Notes: generated by a model not told the origin, from the letters alone. Shown: positions 44,634 through 54,281, numbered from the stretch's first letter. The stretch: DNA of 64,000 nt from Kiritimatiellaeota bacterium B1221 (GCA_029269125.1 JARHXX010000005.1:62001-126000), one strand, 5' to 3'. Numbers and translations are program-made.

Positions 44634-44921
44634 ATGCAAGCTGACTCAACTCTCCCCCTTAAAAGTCTTCGTCTCCGGGATTTATCGCCCGGAAGTTGTT
44701 GTGTTGTCACTGACATGGGATTGGCGAATAACACCGCCCGTCTCAAGGCGATGGGGATCTGTCTGGGACGCACCCTGGAGGTTTTGAAAGCGGGGGATCC
44801 TTTGATTGTGAAAGTGTATGGCACCCGGATCGGACTTTCAGCCCGGCTTGCTGAAGAAATTTTGGTGAGAGGCTGCCATGGTTCTCAGCGCTGTTGGGAG
44901 AAAATGAAAGATCATGGATAA
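44634..44921 (+). CDS. feoA: FeoA-like ferrous iron transport protein
   Basis: 95-aa SH3-like protein that accompanies the ferrous iron transporter FeoB. The segment LKSLRLRDLSPGSCCVVTDM, followed by RLKAMGICLGRTLEVLKAGDPLIVKVYGTRIGLSARLAEEILV, is the complete FeoA domain. The frame is open from a GTG at 44601, but the ATG at 44634 gives the usual N-terminus. The last codons overlap feoB by 8 bp, so the two are translationally coupled. No clear Fur box was found upstream. Confidence 0.9.
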   Translation: MQADSTLPLKSLRLRDLSPGSCCVVTDMGLANNTARLKAMGICLGRTLEVLKAGDPLIVKVYGTRIGLSARLAEEILVRGCHGSQRCWEKMKDHG

Positions 44922-46845
44922 GCAAACGCCCCGTTCACGTATTGTATTGGCCGGGAATCCCAATGCGGGGAAAACCACACTGTTTAATTCGCTGACCGGA
45001 ATGCGGATGCAAACGGGAAATTTTGCAGGCACGACTGTCAGCAAAAAGTCCGGGACCTGCCTGTTGCAAGAGCGGTCGGTAGAGTTAATCGATTTGCCCG
45101 GGATGTACTCACTGGATGCCGCCAGCGAAGAAGAGCGGGTGGCGGGGGAAGTTTTGATGGGGACCAATTCGGCATTTCCACGACCCGATGTGGTGCTGGC
45201 GGTAATGGATGCCACCAATTTGGAAAGGAATTTATATCTGTTTAGCCATATCACGGAATGTGATTTACCGATGGTGGTGGCTTTGACCATGGTGGACCGG
45301 GCGCATGAAGAGGGCTTAGATGTGGATGCCTCGGCGCTGGAAAAAGCACTGGGGTGCCGGGTCATTCCGGTGAATGTCGAAAAAAAACTCGGGGTTGATG
45401 ACCTGAAGGCGGCACTTTCAGATGTGTATACCTGGGGCGTCGCGGAGTTTCCGCGTCCGCACAAGCCCTCTGAAGATGTGAGATGTGGGGTTGGATGTTC
45501 CGGCTGTCCTTTTCATGGCCGTTTCACCTGGAGTGAGCAGATTGTCTCCCAGGTGATCAAAACCCGTCATGCGGCTCCGGGAAGATTAACGGATAGTTTA
45601 GATGAAATTCTTACGCATTCGGTTTTGGGGTTGATGGCATTTTTGGTGGTGATGTTTTTTGTGTTTTACGCCATATTTTCATTGGCGACCATCCCCATGG
45701 ATTTGATTGAAGTCGGATTTGAGACCTTGGGTGATCTGGTGGCGCGGTGGTTACCTGAAGGGGATCTGCAATCGCTTATTCGCCATGGGGTGATCGGCGG
45801 GGTTGGCGGCGTGGTGGTTTTCCTTCCCCAAATTTGTCTGTTGTTTTTACTTTTGGCCTTGCTGGATGATTCAGGTTATTTGGCCCGGGCCGCATTTGTG
45901 ATGGACCGGGTCATGCGGAAAGTGGGATTGCCGGGAACAGCTTTTGTACCGATGATTTCCGGTCATGCCTGTGCCATTCCGGCCATCATGGCCACCCGGG
46001 TCATTTCGAGTCCCCGTGACCGTCTGGTCACGATTTTGGTTTTACCGCTGACCAGTTGTTCGGCCCGCATTCCCGTTTACGTGCTGATGGTTACCTTGCT
46101 TTTTCCGCATAATCCTGCCTATGCGGCATCTGCTTTGGTGGGGGCATATGCGTTGGGGATCTTGTCTGCATTGGCTGCGGCCTGGGGGTTAAAGAAAACG
46201 ATATTACCCGGTGAGAGCGAAGCGCTTTTATTGGAAATGCCGGCGTATAAATTGCCAAATCTGAAAAATGCACTGCTGCATACATGGGAAAAGGCACTGA
46301 TTTTCCTCAAGCAGGCAGGCACGGTTATTTTGCTGATCTCTATAGGCTTATGGGTGCTGTCCACTTATCCCAAAACCGAGGTTTCTCCAGAAGTGGCCTC
46401 TGAAATCGCGGAAAAAATTCAATTAGAGCATTCCATGGCGGGACGAATTGGCAAAGCGATGGAGCCGGTGATTCGTCCGTTGGGATTTGACTGGCAGATC
46501 GGGATCGGAATTTTGTCCTCGTTTGCTGCCCGGGAGGCCATAATTTCCGGTTTATCCGTGGTGTACGGCATCGGTGAATCGGGGGCGGAGGATTCTGAAT
46601 TGCTGGTGGAGAATTTACGTCAAGCGACCCGTACGGATGGCAGCCCGGTATTTACGGTGGCGACTTGTTTAAGTCTGTTGGTCTTTTATGTGCTGGCCAT
46701 GCAATGTCTGCCCACGCAGGCGGTGACCAAAGCCGAAACCGGCTCCTGGAAGTGGGCCGGATTTCAGCTGCTGTATATGAGTGTCCTGGCCTATGTGGCC
46801 TCTTTGGTGGTGTATCAGGGCTTACAGCTATTTGGGGTCAGTTGA
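44914..46845 (+). CDS. feoB: Ferrous iron transporter FeoB
   Basis: 643-aa inner-membrane Fe(II) transporter with an N-terminal GTPase. G1 is GNPNAGKT (14-21) and G3 is DLPG (60-63), followed by MYSLDAASEEERVAGE. The G4 position, usually NMxD, reads TMVD (125-128), so the guanine-specifying Asn is replaced by Thr. The membrane domain shows the two Gate motifs: PLTSCSARIPVYVLM (after MISGHACAIPAIMATR) and ATCLSLLVFYVLAMQCLPTQ. About 100 residues shorter than E. coli FeoB. It overlaps feoA. A C-terminal FeoC is not seen. Confidence 0.95.
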   Translation: MDKQTPRSRIVLAGNPNAGKTTLFNSLTGMRMQTGNFAGTTVSKKSGTCLLQERSVELIDLPGMYSLDAASEEERVAGEVLMGTNSAFPRPDVVLAVMDATNLERNLYLFSHITECDLPMVVALTMVDRAHEEGLDVDASALEKALGCRVIPVNVEKKLGVDDLKAALSDVYTWGVAEFPRPHKPSEDVRCGVGCSGCPFHGRFTWSEQIVSQVIKTRHAAPGRLTDSLDEILTHSVLGLMAFLVVMFFVFYAIFSLATIPMDLIEVGFETLGDLVARWLPEGDLQSLIRHGVIGGVGGVVVFLPQICLLFLLLALLDDSGYLARAAFVMDRVMRKVGLPGTAFVPMISGHACAIPAIMATRVISSPRDRLVTILVLPLTSCSARIPVYVLMVTLLFPHNPAYAASALVGAYALGILSALAAAWGLKKTILPGESEALLLEMPAYKLPNLKNALLHTWEKALIFLKQAGTVILLISIGLWVLSTYPKTEVSPEVASEIAEKIQLEHSMAGRIGKAMEPVIRPLGFDWQIGIGILSSFAAREAIISGLSVVYGIGESGAEDSELLVENLRQATRTDGSPVFTVATCLSLLVFYVLAMQCLPTQAVTKAETGSWKWAGFQLLYMSVLAYVASLVVYQGLQLFGVS

Positions 46846-46895
46846 TTTTTCACCCAAATGGAAATCGAAGTTGGATGGATTTCAGTGCGCGATGC

Positions 46896-46926
46896 AAAAG
46901 GCCCGGAGCTTCCGCCCCGGGCCTTT
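46896..46926. terminator. Bidirectional terminator between feoB and GH4 gene
   Basis: AAAGGCCCGG-AGCTTCCGCC-CCGGGCCTTT forms a 10-bp perfect stem between two convergent genes. A/T runs flank both sides (AAAA before, TTT after), so it could stop transcription from either direction. Confidence 0.75.
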
Positions 46927-47018
46927 AAAGGTTTAATGATGCGGGCCATGAATGTACAGGGCAGGGCAGCGCCCTTGCCCTTTTCTCCGCATCATTTATC
47001 AGGCATCCGCCATCAAGA

Positions 47019-48554
47019 TTATTTATATCCGTCGATGTGGCCTTTTTCAGCGCGGAAAATTTCGTTGACCATTTTACGGATTTCCTGGGGGCTGCAAACC
47101 GCGGAAGTCAGGGGATCCAGCATGAGGGCGTGGATGGCGGATTCTTTACTTTTGTGAATGGCGGCTTCGGCGGCCAGATCGAACATCGCAAGATTGCTCC
47201 GGCAAAGGGCGGCCATTTGGGGCGGCAGTTTACCGTAGCGGGTGGGTTGTACGCCGTTGCCGTCGACCATACAGGCGACTTCGACGCAGGCATCTGCAGG
47301 CAGATTGCTGATCAGTAAACCGCTTCCGTCGTTGGGTTGATTCATGACGTTCCCGTGAATGCGGTAAGGCACATTTTTCTCTATGGCTTCGATGATCCAG
47401 GAAGCATATTCCCAACTGCGTTTCCACACAATTTCTTTTTGTCCCTTGAGAATGGCTTTGCGGTCATCGTCCTGCGCCTTCCGCCAGTTCGGCCAATTGG
47501 TGGCATAAAACCGGGATCCGCCGTCGTATCCGCTGCGCAGCAGTTTGCGTCCTTCTTCATTTTTACGGTAGTAGGGGAGGTATTCCGAGAGGTGACCGGA
47601 GCTTTCGGTAATGAAGGCGCCGAATTCGGTACACATGTGTTTTCTCACCAGATCGCAATGATGGGCGGGGCGGTCTTTGGGGCTTTCGCCGGAATGGGTA
47701 TGCAACAATTCAGGGTCCACGGTGCCCGCTTTTAATTCTTTCAGGGAGAGGGCAATTTCGGATTTGAATTTTTTCTTCAGTTGCGGGTAGAGGTCTTTCC
47801 CCTGGTGTTCCAATTTTGTGAACCACGCCAAGTGATTGATACCGGCGCATTCCCAGGACATTTCATCGTAGGGGATGTCCGCATAGCGGGCGATCAGATT
47901 ACTGGTTCCCTGCACACTGTGGCAAAGTCCGACCACAGGAATGTCGCTCACCCGTCCGGCGGCAGTGACCATCATGGCCATGGGGTTGGTGTAATTGAGT
48001 ACCTGGACATTGGGGCAGAGTTTTTCGCAGTCTTTGAGGATATCCAAAAATGCGGGAATGGTACGAAGCCCTTTAAACAGTCCTCCCGGTCCGATGGTAT
48101 CACCGATACATTGGTCGACGCCGTATTTTTGGGGAATATCATTTTCAAACTCCACACACTGCGGACCGTTCACTTCGATGCAATTGATAATATAATCGGA
48201 ATCCTTCATCACATCTTTTCGTTCGGTGGATGTGATAACGGTCCATTTGGGTCCGCCGGCATCTTTGATCAATTTCCGGAGCATACGGGCGGAAAGATTT
48301 AATCGGGTTTTATCCAGATCCACCAGGGCAAAGGTTCCGCCCTGGTTCCCGGGAGTGAGTACGATATCATGGAGGATACGCGGCGTGAAAAAACTGCCGG
48401 CACCCATAAAGGTCACTTTAATTTTGCGTTGAAATTTACCGGGCAGTCCCTGGCTTGTGGAATCCTGGGTGTGGGCGGCATGGCCGGCTGCGGAAACTTT
48501 TTTACTGGCGGTGCTTTTCTTTTTGGCTGTGGTTTTCTTTTTTGCAGGACTCAT
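47019..48554 (-). CDS. Glycoside hydrolase family 4 protein (alpha-glucosidase/alpha-galactosidase type) with Lys-rich tail
   Basis: 511-aa NAD- and metal-dependent glycosidase. After the N-terminal extension the GH4 core opens KIKVTFMGAGSFFTPRIL (Rossmann GAGS at 51-54), with NYTNPM at 187-192, the Mn-site Cys211/His212 in LCHSVQGT, and CAGINHLAWF. These are signatures of the MelA/AglA subgroup acting on alpha-glycosides; the substrate is not fixed. Residues 1 to about 25 (SPAKKKTTAKKKSTASKKV) are a Lys/Ala/Thr tail like a histone H1 fragment, not normal for GH4. The ATG at 48554 has an AGGAG Shine-Dalgarno sequence 7 nt upstream, so the tail is translated. Divergent from the AraC-type regulator, which may control it. 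Confidence 0.9.
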   Translation of the reverse strand: MSPAKKKTTAKKKSTASKKVSAAGHAAHTQDSTSQGLPGKFQRKIKVTFMGAGSFFTPRILHDIVLTPGNQGGTFALVDLDKTRLNLSARMLRKLIKDAGGPKWTVITSTERKDVMKDSDYIINCIEVNGPQCVEFENDIPQKYGVDQCIGDTIGPGGLFKGLRTIPAFLDILKDCEKLCPNVQVLNYTNPMAMMVTAAGRVSDIPVVGLCHSVQGTSNLIARYADIPYDEMSWECAGINHLAWFTKLEHQGKDLYPQLKKKFKSEIALSLKELKAGTVDPELLHTHSGESPKDRPAHHCDLVRKHMCTEFGAFITESSGHLSEYLPYYRKNEEGRKLLRSGYDGGSRFYATNWPNWRKAQDDDRKAILKGQKEIVWKRSWEYASWIIEAIEKNVPYRIHGNVMNQPNDGSGLLISNLPADACVEVACMVDGNGVQPTRYGKLPPQMAALCRSNLAMFDLAAEAAIHKSKESAIHALMLDPLTSAVCSPQEIRKMVNEIFRAEKGHIDGYK

Positions 48555-48666
48555 TTGCAATCTCCTTTGGGGGTTGAACGTGGACAGGAAAAATAAAAGA
48601 TTTCATCAGAAAAACCCAGAACTTTTGCTTGATAAAAAGTATGCAAAATGTGATATGAGGTTTTTT

Positions 48667-49467
48667 ATGAAAATTGATAAACCCTTTGAATCTTTGCCGG
48701 ATATCCCTTTGGTGCAAATGGAGAGATATACAAAATGTAATTATTTTTGGGATAATTCTGTGCGGAAAAAAGGGGAAGGGGCGGTGGTTCAGCTTACTTT
48801 GAAAGGCTCGGCATATTATGAAGACCGGCAGGGGAGAAGGCGGGTGGGACCCGGTGAGGCGATGATTTTTCAATTTGAGGAGGAGAGTGTCTACGGTTTG
48901 GATGACGCGTGTGAGCTGCCGTATGAGTTTTGTTGGATTTCATTGACCGGGGGAGCTGGATTGTTGAGTTTGGTGCAGGAGATTCGCAGCCTTTTTGGTT
49001 CGGTGGTGCAAATGAAAGAGAAGGGGGAGGCCGGTCAATTATTGCTTCGGCTCCATCAGGATTTTATCAGCGGAAATGTGCGGGACCGCTTATATTTAGC
49101 TGACTGTGCTTACCGTTTATTGATCTCTCTTTATCGTGAACAAATTGCGGATATTCAGGGGATTGACCCTATTTCTTACGGACGTCATTTGCTGGAAACG
49201 CAGTTCCGATCTCCCCGGAATTTAAAAGAATGGGCGGATGAAATCGGCATTAGCCGTGAACATTTTACCCGGGAATTCAGAACCCGGTACGGGGAAACGC
49301 CCGCCTGTTTTTTAAGGCGCCTGCGTTTAGAGCATGCGCAGGTCTTGTTACGAAATCATTCGTTGAATTTACCGGATGTGGCCACTGCCAGTGGCTTCGC
49401 TTCTCCGCAGACTTTTTACCGGGCGTATAAGAATCACTTTGGGGTCGCAGCGGGTCAGCAACGATAA
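48667..49467 (+). CDS. AraC-family transcriptional regulator
   Basis: 266-aa regulator. The N-terminal 150 residues look like a cupin-type sensing domain (VVQLTLKGSAYYEDRQGRRRVGPGEAMIFQF, then CWISLTGGAGLL). The C-terminus has two helix-turn-helix motifs: LKEWADEIGISREHFTREFRTRYGETPACFLRRLR and LPDVATASGFASPQTFYRAYKNHFGV. The frame is open far upstream (48457), but that part is antisense to the GH4 gene and hydrophobic by accident. The ATG at 48667 has GAGG six nt upstream and gives a normal length. The divergent GH4 gene, 112 bp away, is the likely target, with the sugar released or transported as ligand; this is inference from position. Confidence 0.9.
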   Translation: MKIDKPFESLPDIPLVQMERYTKCNYFWDNSVRKKGEGAVVQLTLKGSAYYEDRQGRRRVGPGEAMIFQFEEESVYGLDDACELPYEFCWISLTGGAGLLSLVQEIRSLFGSVVQMKEKGEAGQLLLRLHQDFISGNVRDRLYLADCAYRLLISLYREQIADIQGIDPISYGRHLLETQFRSPRNLKEWADEIGISREHFTREFRTRYGETPACFLRRLRLEHAQVLLRNHSLNLPDVATASGFASPQTFYRAYKNHFGVAAGQQR

Positions 49468-49533
49468 AATGAATAAACTATAGCAAATACGCATCCCTTG
49501 GCAGTCTGTGAAAGTTCATTTAAAGATTTGATC

Positions 49534-49842
49534 ATGAAAAATGTGCCTCTCTTCACTGCGCTGTCGGTCTACGCCTCCTCCATATAAAAGTTCGTTGGCT
49601 TCGGCTGCGGACATTACCTGGGAGGGGGCAATGCGGCGCCTTCTACTGGTACTGCCGCAACGGATATCACCGATGCGGCAAACGGGGCTCCATCAGCCAG
49701 CGTGCCGGGGAGTGGGGGCACTGCGGTGATAAAATGTGTGGGAGCCCGCAGGCATAAAGCGGACTTGTATATCAGTTCTGCTGATAGCGATTTTGAACCG
49801 GACCGGATTGAATTTCCGGGGAATGGGGCCCCAATGGCCTGA
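49534..49842 (+). pseudogene. Probable decayed small exported-protein gene (in-frame stop)
   Basis: One reading frame runs from ATG 49534 to TGA 49842 (about 102 codons) interrupted only by TAA at 49585. It starts MKNVPLFTALSVYASSI, which looks like a signal peptide, stops, then continues KFVGFGCGHYLGGGNAAPST, then TGTAATDITDAANGAPSAS and KADLYISSADSDFEPDRIEF, and ends NGAPMA. The composition after the stop is protein-like (Gly/Ala/Thr/Asp) and unlike the other two frames. No family was recognised. The remaining gap around it (49468-49533 and 49843-49913) shows nothing further. A real start after the stop cannot be excluded. Confidence 0.4.
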
Positions 49843-49913
49843 TCGACGGATGCAGAAGGGCTCCATTTGGGATTGTGCTTGAAGTTTCAGCTTCTAAACC
49901 GCACATATTTGGC

Positions 49914-52730
49914 ATGAAAAAACTTTTTGGCTTTGTTGTGCTTTCGTTTTTGTTTTGTATGGGGATTTACGCGGATGGATTAAGTGATCCGGACTGGCAT
50001 CGCGGGGAGCTTGAGAATGGTTTACGCTATTTTATTCGCAACAATTCGAAACCCGAGGGAAGGGTTGAGTTGCGGCTGGTGGTGAATGCGGGTTCGATTC
50101 TGGAAGCCGATGATCAACAGGGTCTGGCCCATTTTCTGGAGCATTCGGCTTTCAATGGCACCCGGAATTTTGAGGAAAATGAACTGGTGGGGTTTCTTGA
50201 ATCTTTGGGCATTGCTTTTGGGGCGGATTTGAATGCTTATACTTCCTTTGATGAGACCGTGTATAAGTTGAAAGTACCCACTGAAGATTCCGAGGTGGTG
50301 GAGAAAGCCTTTTTAATTTTGGCGGATTGGGCCGGGGGCATTACCAATTCGGATGAGGCGCTGGAGGACGAGCGGGGGGTGATCATTGAAGAGTGGCGCG
50401 GCGGCCGGGGAGCAAAAGCACGGGTTCGTGATCAGCAATATCCGGTGATGTTTAAGGGCTCCCGTTATGCCGAACGTTTACCGATTGGGATCATGGAGGT
50501 ATTGGAGAATTTTGACTTTGACCGTCTGCGCCAATTTTATGCGGATTGGTACCGCCCGGACCTGATGTCGGTGGTGGTGGTGGGAGATGTGGAGGTGGAT
50601 CAGGCGAAGCAAATGATTGAAACCTACTTTTCGGGATTGAAAGGGCCGGAGAATCCACCGGTTCGGAAGAGCTATGCGCATCCTTCCCACGCTGAAACCA
50701 TAGTGGGAACTTTCAGCGATCCGGAGCTGACAAGCGCTGATGTAACGTTGATGTGGAAAATGCCGGCCAAACCTGTGGTTACTGAAGCGGATTATATTGA
50801 GGATATCAAAGCTTCTCTGGCTACGGATATGTTGAATCAACGTTTGTTCGAACTGACTCAACAGTCCTCGGCTTCCTTTTTACAGGGCCAGGCTTACCAG
50901 GGGGGGTACACGCGGGGTGGGGATGTGTTTCTGTTGGCGGCGGCGGTGAAAGATGCGGAAGGGTCTTATTTGCAGGCTGCGCAGGCATTGCTGGTGGAAG
51001 CGGAACGGGCAAAGCTTGGGTTTACGCAGGGGGAGTTGGACCGGGCGGCGGCCAGGCGGTTGCGTCAGATGGAAAAAAGTTTTAATGAAAAGAACAACAC
51101 GGAGAGTGCGACCTTTGCTGCGGAGATGGTACGTCATGCCTTGACCGGAGAATACACGCCGGGAATTGCCAAGGAACTGGAAATAACCCGTGCGGTTTTA
51201 GCGGAAGTGACTTTGGAGGAGGTACAGTCGGTATATCAAAGTTGGCTTGGAAATGAAAACCGGGTGATTATGGCCACGGGTCCCGCCAAAGATAACGTCA
51301 GCCACTTGCCAGAAGATGGGGAGTTGCTTGGGGTCTATGCCACGGTGGAGGCGATGAGCCTTACGCCATATGAAGAGGGGCTTTCGGATAAAGCTCTGGT
51401 GGAAAAGGTGCCGGTGCCGGGTGAGATCTTGGAGCGGACGACCCGGGAGGATTTGGGTCTGACCACCTACAAGTTATCGAATGGCATCACGGTAACATTG
51501 AAGCCCACAGATTTTAAAGAAGACGAAGTCTTGTTTAAAGCCTGGCGGGGTGGTGGTATGAATGTGGCCGGGCCGGGGGAATGGAAGGACGCGCGCCTGG
51601 CGGCTCCGATTGCGGAGGCAACCGGGATGGGGACGTTCTCCGCGGTGGATTTGCAGAAAATGCTTTCGGGTAAATTGGTGGGACTACAGGCCGGTTTGAC
51701 CATGGATCAGGATGTGCTGGAGGGCTTCGCAAGTCCGCAGGATTTGGAAACCCTGTTGCAGTTGATTCATTTGCGTATGACTACCGTCCGCGAAGATGAA
51801 AATGCGTTTGCTGCATTTAAAGACCGGTTGCGTGAAAGTGTTCGGAATCGATTGTCGGACCCGAAAGCAGAATTTGCGGAGTTGGTGAACCTGAGCTTGA
51901 GTCAGCATCATCCGCGCACCCTGCCCCTGAGTTTGAAGGATGTGGATGCCTTGGATATGGCGGCCAGTCTGGACTTCTTTCATCAACGTTTTCAGAATGC
52001 CAATGGCTTTGAATTTTTGTTTGTGGGGAAAGTGGATCCGGAGGGGTTTGAAGACCAGTTAAAAACCTGGGTGGCCTCGTTGCCGTCGGATGACACGGAC
52101 GTCGAGGCGGTATATTTGGATACCGGTTTTCCTGAATATGAAATTCGCCGGGATATGTATAAAGGATTGGAACCGGTCAGTCAGGTGCAGATGGTTTGGA
52201 CCCAGGAGGCGTTCACCTGGGACTATAAATCCCGTCATAAAATGCAATCGATGATTGCCGCTTTACGGATCCGCCTGCGGGAGGTGGTGCGGGAAGAGCA
52301 GGGCGGTTCTTATCATGTGTCGGCCTGGACACCCTTGCAACATTACCCGGAACCCCGGGCGATGGTGCGGATTGCGTTCACTTGCGATCCCGCCCGGACG
52401 GAAGATTTGATTTTGAGTATTGAATCCCTGTTGGAGTCATTTTCATCGGAACTGCTGGATGAAAGTTATGCCCTTAAAGTGCGGGAGGGGCAGTTAAGCC
52501 GTCGGGAGCAGGACTTGAAAGAAAACAGTTTCTGGACCTATGTGTTGCCATTTTATGCGTGGCACCAAGAAGATCCCTTGGTGTTGTTGGCGTTTGAAGA
52601 TTATGTGTCTGAAGTAACGCCGGAAAGTATGCTTGAGACCGCAAGCCAATTTTTTGCAACCCCACATCAGGCCGTGTTTGTGTTGCATCCCTCGAAAAAA
52701 GCGGAAGAGTCACAAATACCGACCCCCTGA
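49914..52730 (+). CDS. Exported M16-family metallopeptidase
   Basis: 938-aa pitrilysin-type zinc protease. A Sec signal peptide (MKKLFGFVVLSFLFCMGIYA) is followed by the active M16 domain with the inverted zinc motif HFLEH (His73, catalytic Glu76, His77) in QGLAHFLEHSAFNGT, and a downstream Glu near 153 in LEDERGVIIEEW as third ligand. Two more M16-like domains follow: YADWYRPDLMSVVVVGDV, then a C-terminal half with LFVGKVDPEGFEDQL without a zinc motif, as usual. The frame is open from 49875, but the ATG at 49914 begins the signal peptide. It probably acts in the periplasm or at the outer membrane; peptide targets unknown. Confidence 0.93.
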   Translation: MKKLFGFVVLSFLFCMGIYADGLSDPDWHRGELENGLRYFIRNNSKPEGRVELRLVVNAGSILEADDQQGLAHFLEHSAFNGTRNFEENELVGFLESLGIAFGADLNAYTSFDETVYKLKVPTEDSEVVEKAFLILADWAGGITNSDEALEDERGVIIEEWRGGRGAKARVRDQQYPVMFKGSRYAERLPIGIMEVLENFDFDRLRQFYADWYRPDLMSVVVVGDVEVDQAKQMIETYFSGLKGPENPPVRKSYAHPSHAETIVGTFSDPELTSADVTLMWKMPAKPVVTEADYIEDIKASLATDMLNQRLFELTQQSSASFLQGQAYQGGYTRGGDVFLLAAAVKDAEGSYLQAAQALLVEAERAKLGFTQGELDRAAARRLRQMEKSFNEKNNTESATFAAEMVRHALTGEYTPGIAKELEITRAVLAEVTLEEVQSVYQSWLGNENRVIMATGPAKDNVSHLPEDGELLGVYATVEAMSLTPYEEGLSDKALVEKVPVPGEILERTTREDLGLTTYKLSNGITVTLKPTDFKEDEVLFKAWRGGGMNVAGPGEWKDARLAAPIAEATGMGTFSAVDLQKMLSGKLVGLQAGLTMDQDVLEGFASPQDLETLLQLIHLRMTTVREDENAFAAFKDRLRESVRNRLSDPKAEFAELVNLSLSQHHPRTLPLSLKDVDALDMAASLDFFHQRFQNANGFEFLFVGKVDPEGFEDQLKTWVASLPSDDTDVEAVYLDTGFPEYEIRRDMYKGLEPVSQVQMVWTQEAFTWDYKSRHKMQSMIAALRIRLREVVREEQGGSYHVSAWTPLQHYPEPRAMVRIAFTCDPARTEDLILSIESLLESFSSELLDESYALKVREGQLSRREQDLKENSFWTYVLPFYAWHQEDPLVLLAFEDYVSEVTPESMLETASQFFATPHQAVFVLHPSKKAEESQIPTP

Positions 52731-52772
52731 TTTTACCGGAACTTCGCAACTGAACATGTGTAGGATATGCTT

Positions 52773-54281
52773 ATGACAAAGACCAAAGATAAATGGGAAC
52801 GTGCACTCGGACAATCGAAAATTTCTAAATCCGAATTTAAGGAGTTCGAGCCGGAGTTGCGCCGTGAACTGGTGGAGTTACAGCAGGAGCTCCGCAGCTC
52901 CAATGTTTCAGTGATGGTGGTGTTCGCAGGTGTGGACGGCGCGGGGAAACATGAAATGGTCAATACCCTGAATGCGTGGATGGATCCGCGGGGGATTGTA
53001 ACCCATGCGTATTCTTCGAAAGATGCCGCAGCCAAGGAACGTCCGGATTTTTGGAAATACTGGAGAGATTTGCCATCGGTGGGGCAGGTGGGGCTTTTTC
53101 TGAGTGCGTGGTATTCAAATCCTTTATTACGCAGGGTGCAGCGGGCGACGTCTGAAAAAGTTTTCCAAAAACAATTGGAGGACATTCGTGCTTTTGAACG
53201 CAGTCTGGCTGACAACGGGGTGTTACTGGTGAAGGTGTGGATGCATCTTGATAAAAAAGCGCAGTTGAAACGATTGGAAGAATTATCATCGCAACCGGAA
53301 ACGGAATGGCAAATTAAACCGGGGGCCTGGGAGAACTGGGGCTTGTATGACCGGTTTATTAAAGCGTCAGACAAAATAATACAATCTTCTGAGAAAGCGG
53401 GGGCTCCCTGGTTGCTGGTAAATGGCAAGCACCGCTATTCCCGTCAGATTGTGGTGGCCCGGGCGTTGCGGGATGCAATGCGGGAGCGCCTGGCAAATCC
53501 GCCGGTATCCGAAGGTCTGGATGAAAAAGCCTGGGATGAGAAAATGAAAGGGGCGCGGGGAACTCTTCAGAAAATGGATTTAAGTAAGTCCTTGGAGAAA
53601 GACGTTTATAAGGAAAAACTGAAGGCGTTGCAGGCAAAATTATATCAATTGCAGCATCACGCAAAACTTGCGGGTCTCTCAACGGTATTGGTGTTTGAAG
53701 GTCAGGATGCGGCGGGAAAAGGTGGCGCCATTCGCCGTTTGGTGCAGGGCCTGGATGCGCAGGAATATCAGGTGATTCCGATTGCGGCTCCGACCAAAGA
53801 GGAGTTGGCGCATCATTACTTGTGGCGATTCTGGCGGCATTTGCCCCGACGGGGGCGGGTGACGATTTTCGACCGTTCCTGGTATGGCCGGGTCTTGGTG
53901 GAAAGGGTGGAAGGCTTTGCCCAGAACTGTGAATGGCAGCGGGCCTTTCAGGAGATTAATGAGTTTGAACAGCAGTTGGTGGATAATAAATATCTGGTCA
54001 TCAAATTTTGGATTCAGATCGACAAGAAGATGCAATTGTCCCGCTTCAAGGAAAGGGAAAATACGCCTTACAAAAAGTGGAAGATTACGGATGAAGATTG
54101 GCGGAACCGTAAAAAGTGGGATGCGTATGACGTGGCGGTGGACGACATGATCAGTTTGACGGATCACAAACATGCGCCCTGGGTTTTGGTGGAAGGGAAT
54201 GACAAGTCATGGTCCCGCATCAAAGTGTTGGAAACGATCTGTGAGCACCTTGAAAAAGAACTGAAGCGAATCAAGTCCTGA
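52773..54281 (+). CDS. Two-domain polyphosphate kinase 2 family protein (polyphosphate:AMP phosphotransferase type)
   Basis: 502-aa fusion of two PPK2 domains, the layout of the polyphosphate:AMP phosphotransferases that make ADP from AMP and polyphosphate. N-terminal domain: P-loop GVDGAGK (53-59), but the Walker B/lid region reads LFLSAWYSNPLL, lacking the DRSWY motif. C-terminal domain: GQDAAGKGGAIRR near 310 and TIFDRSWYGRVLVERVEG near 365, fully conserved, so this half is probably the catalytic one. The second ATG (52773) has AGGA 7 nt upstream and is preferred over 52767. It follows the M16 protease by 42 bp and precedes the membrane protein gene by 12 bp. Confidence 0.92.
   Translation: MTKTKDKWERALGQSKISKSEFKEFEPELRRELVELQQELRSSNVSVMVVFAGVDGAGKHEMVNTLNAWMDPRGIVTHAYSSKDAAAKERPDFWKYWRDLPSVGQVGLFLSAWYSNPLLRRVQRATSEKVFQKQLEDIRAFERSLADNGVLLVKVWMHLDKKAQLKRLEELSSQPETEWQIKPGAWENWGLYDRFIKASDKIIQSSEKAGAPWLLVNGKHRYSRQIVVARALRDAMRERLANPPVSEGLDEKAWDEKMKGARGTLQKMDLSKSLEKDVYKEKLKALQAKLYQLQHHAKLAGLSTVLVFEGQDAAGKGGAIRRLVQGLDAQEYQVIPIAAPTKEELAHHYLWRFWRHLPRRGRVTIFDRSWYGRVLVERVEGFAQNCEWQRAFQEINEFEQQLVDNKYLVIKFWIQIDKKMQLSRFKERENTPYKKWKITDEDWRNRKKWDAYDVAVDDMISLTDHKHAPWVLVEGNDKSWSRIKVLETICEHLEKELKRIKS

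Noticed and set aside
48457..48666. N-terminal hydrophobic extension of the AraC-type regulator, which would make it membrane-bound
   Set aside because: The extension is the antisense of the Lys-rich tail of the GH4 gene and its promoter region; a GAGG ribosome site precedes the ATG at 48667.
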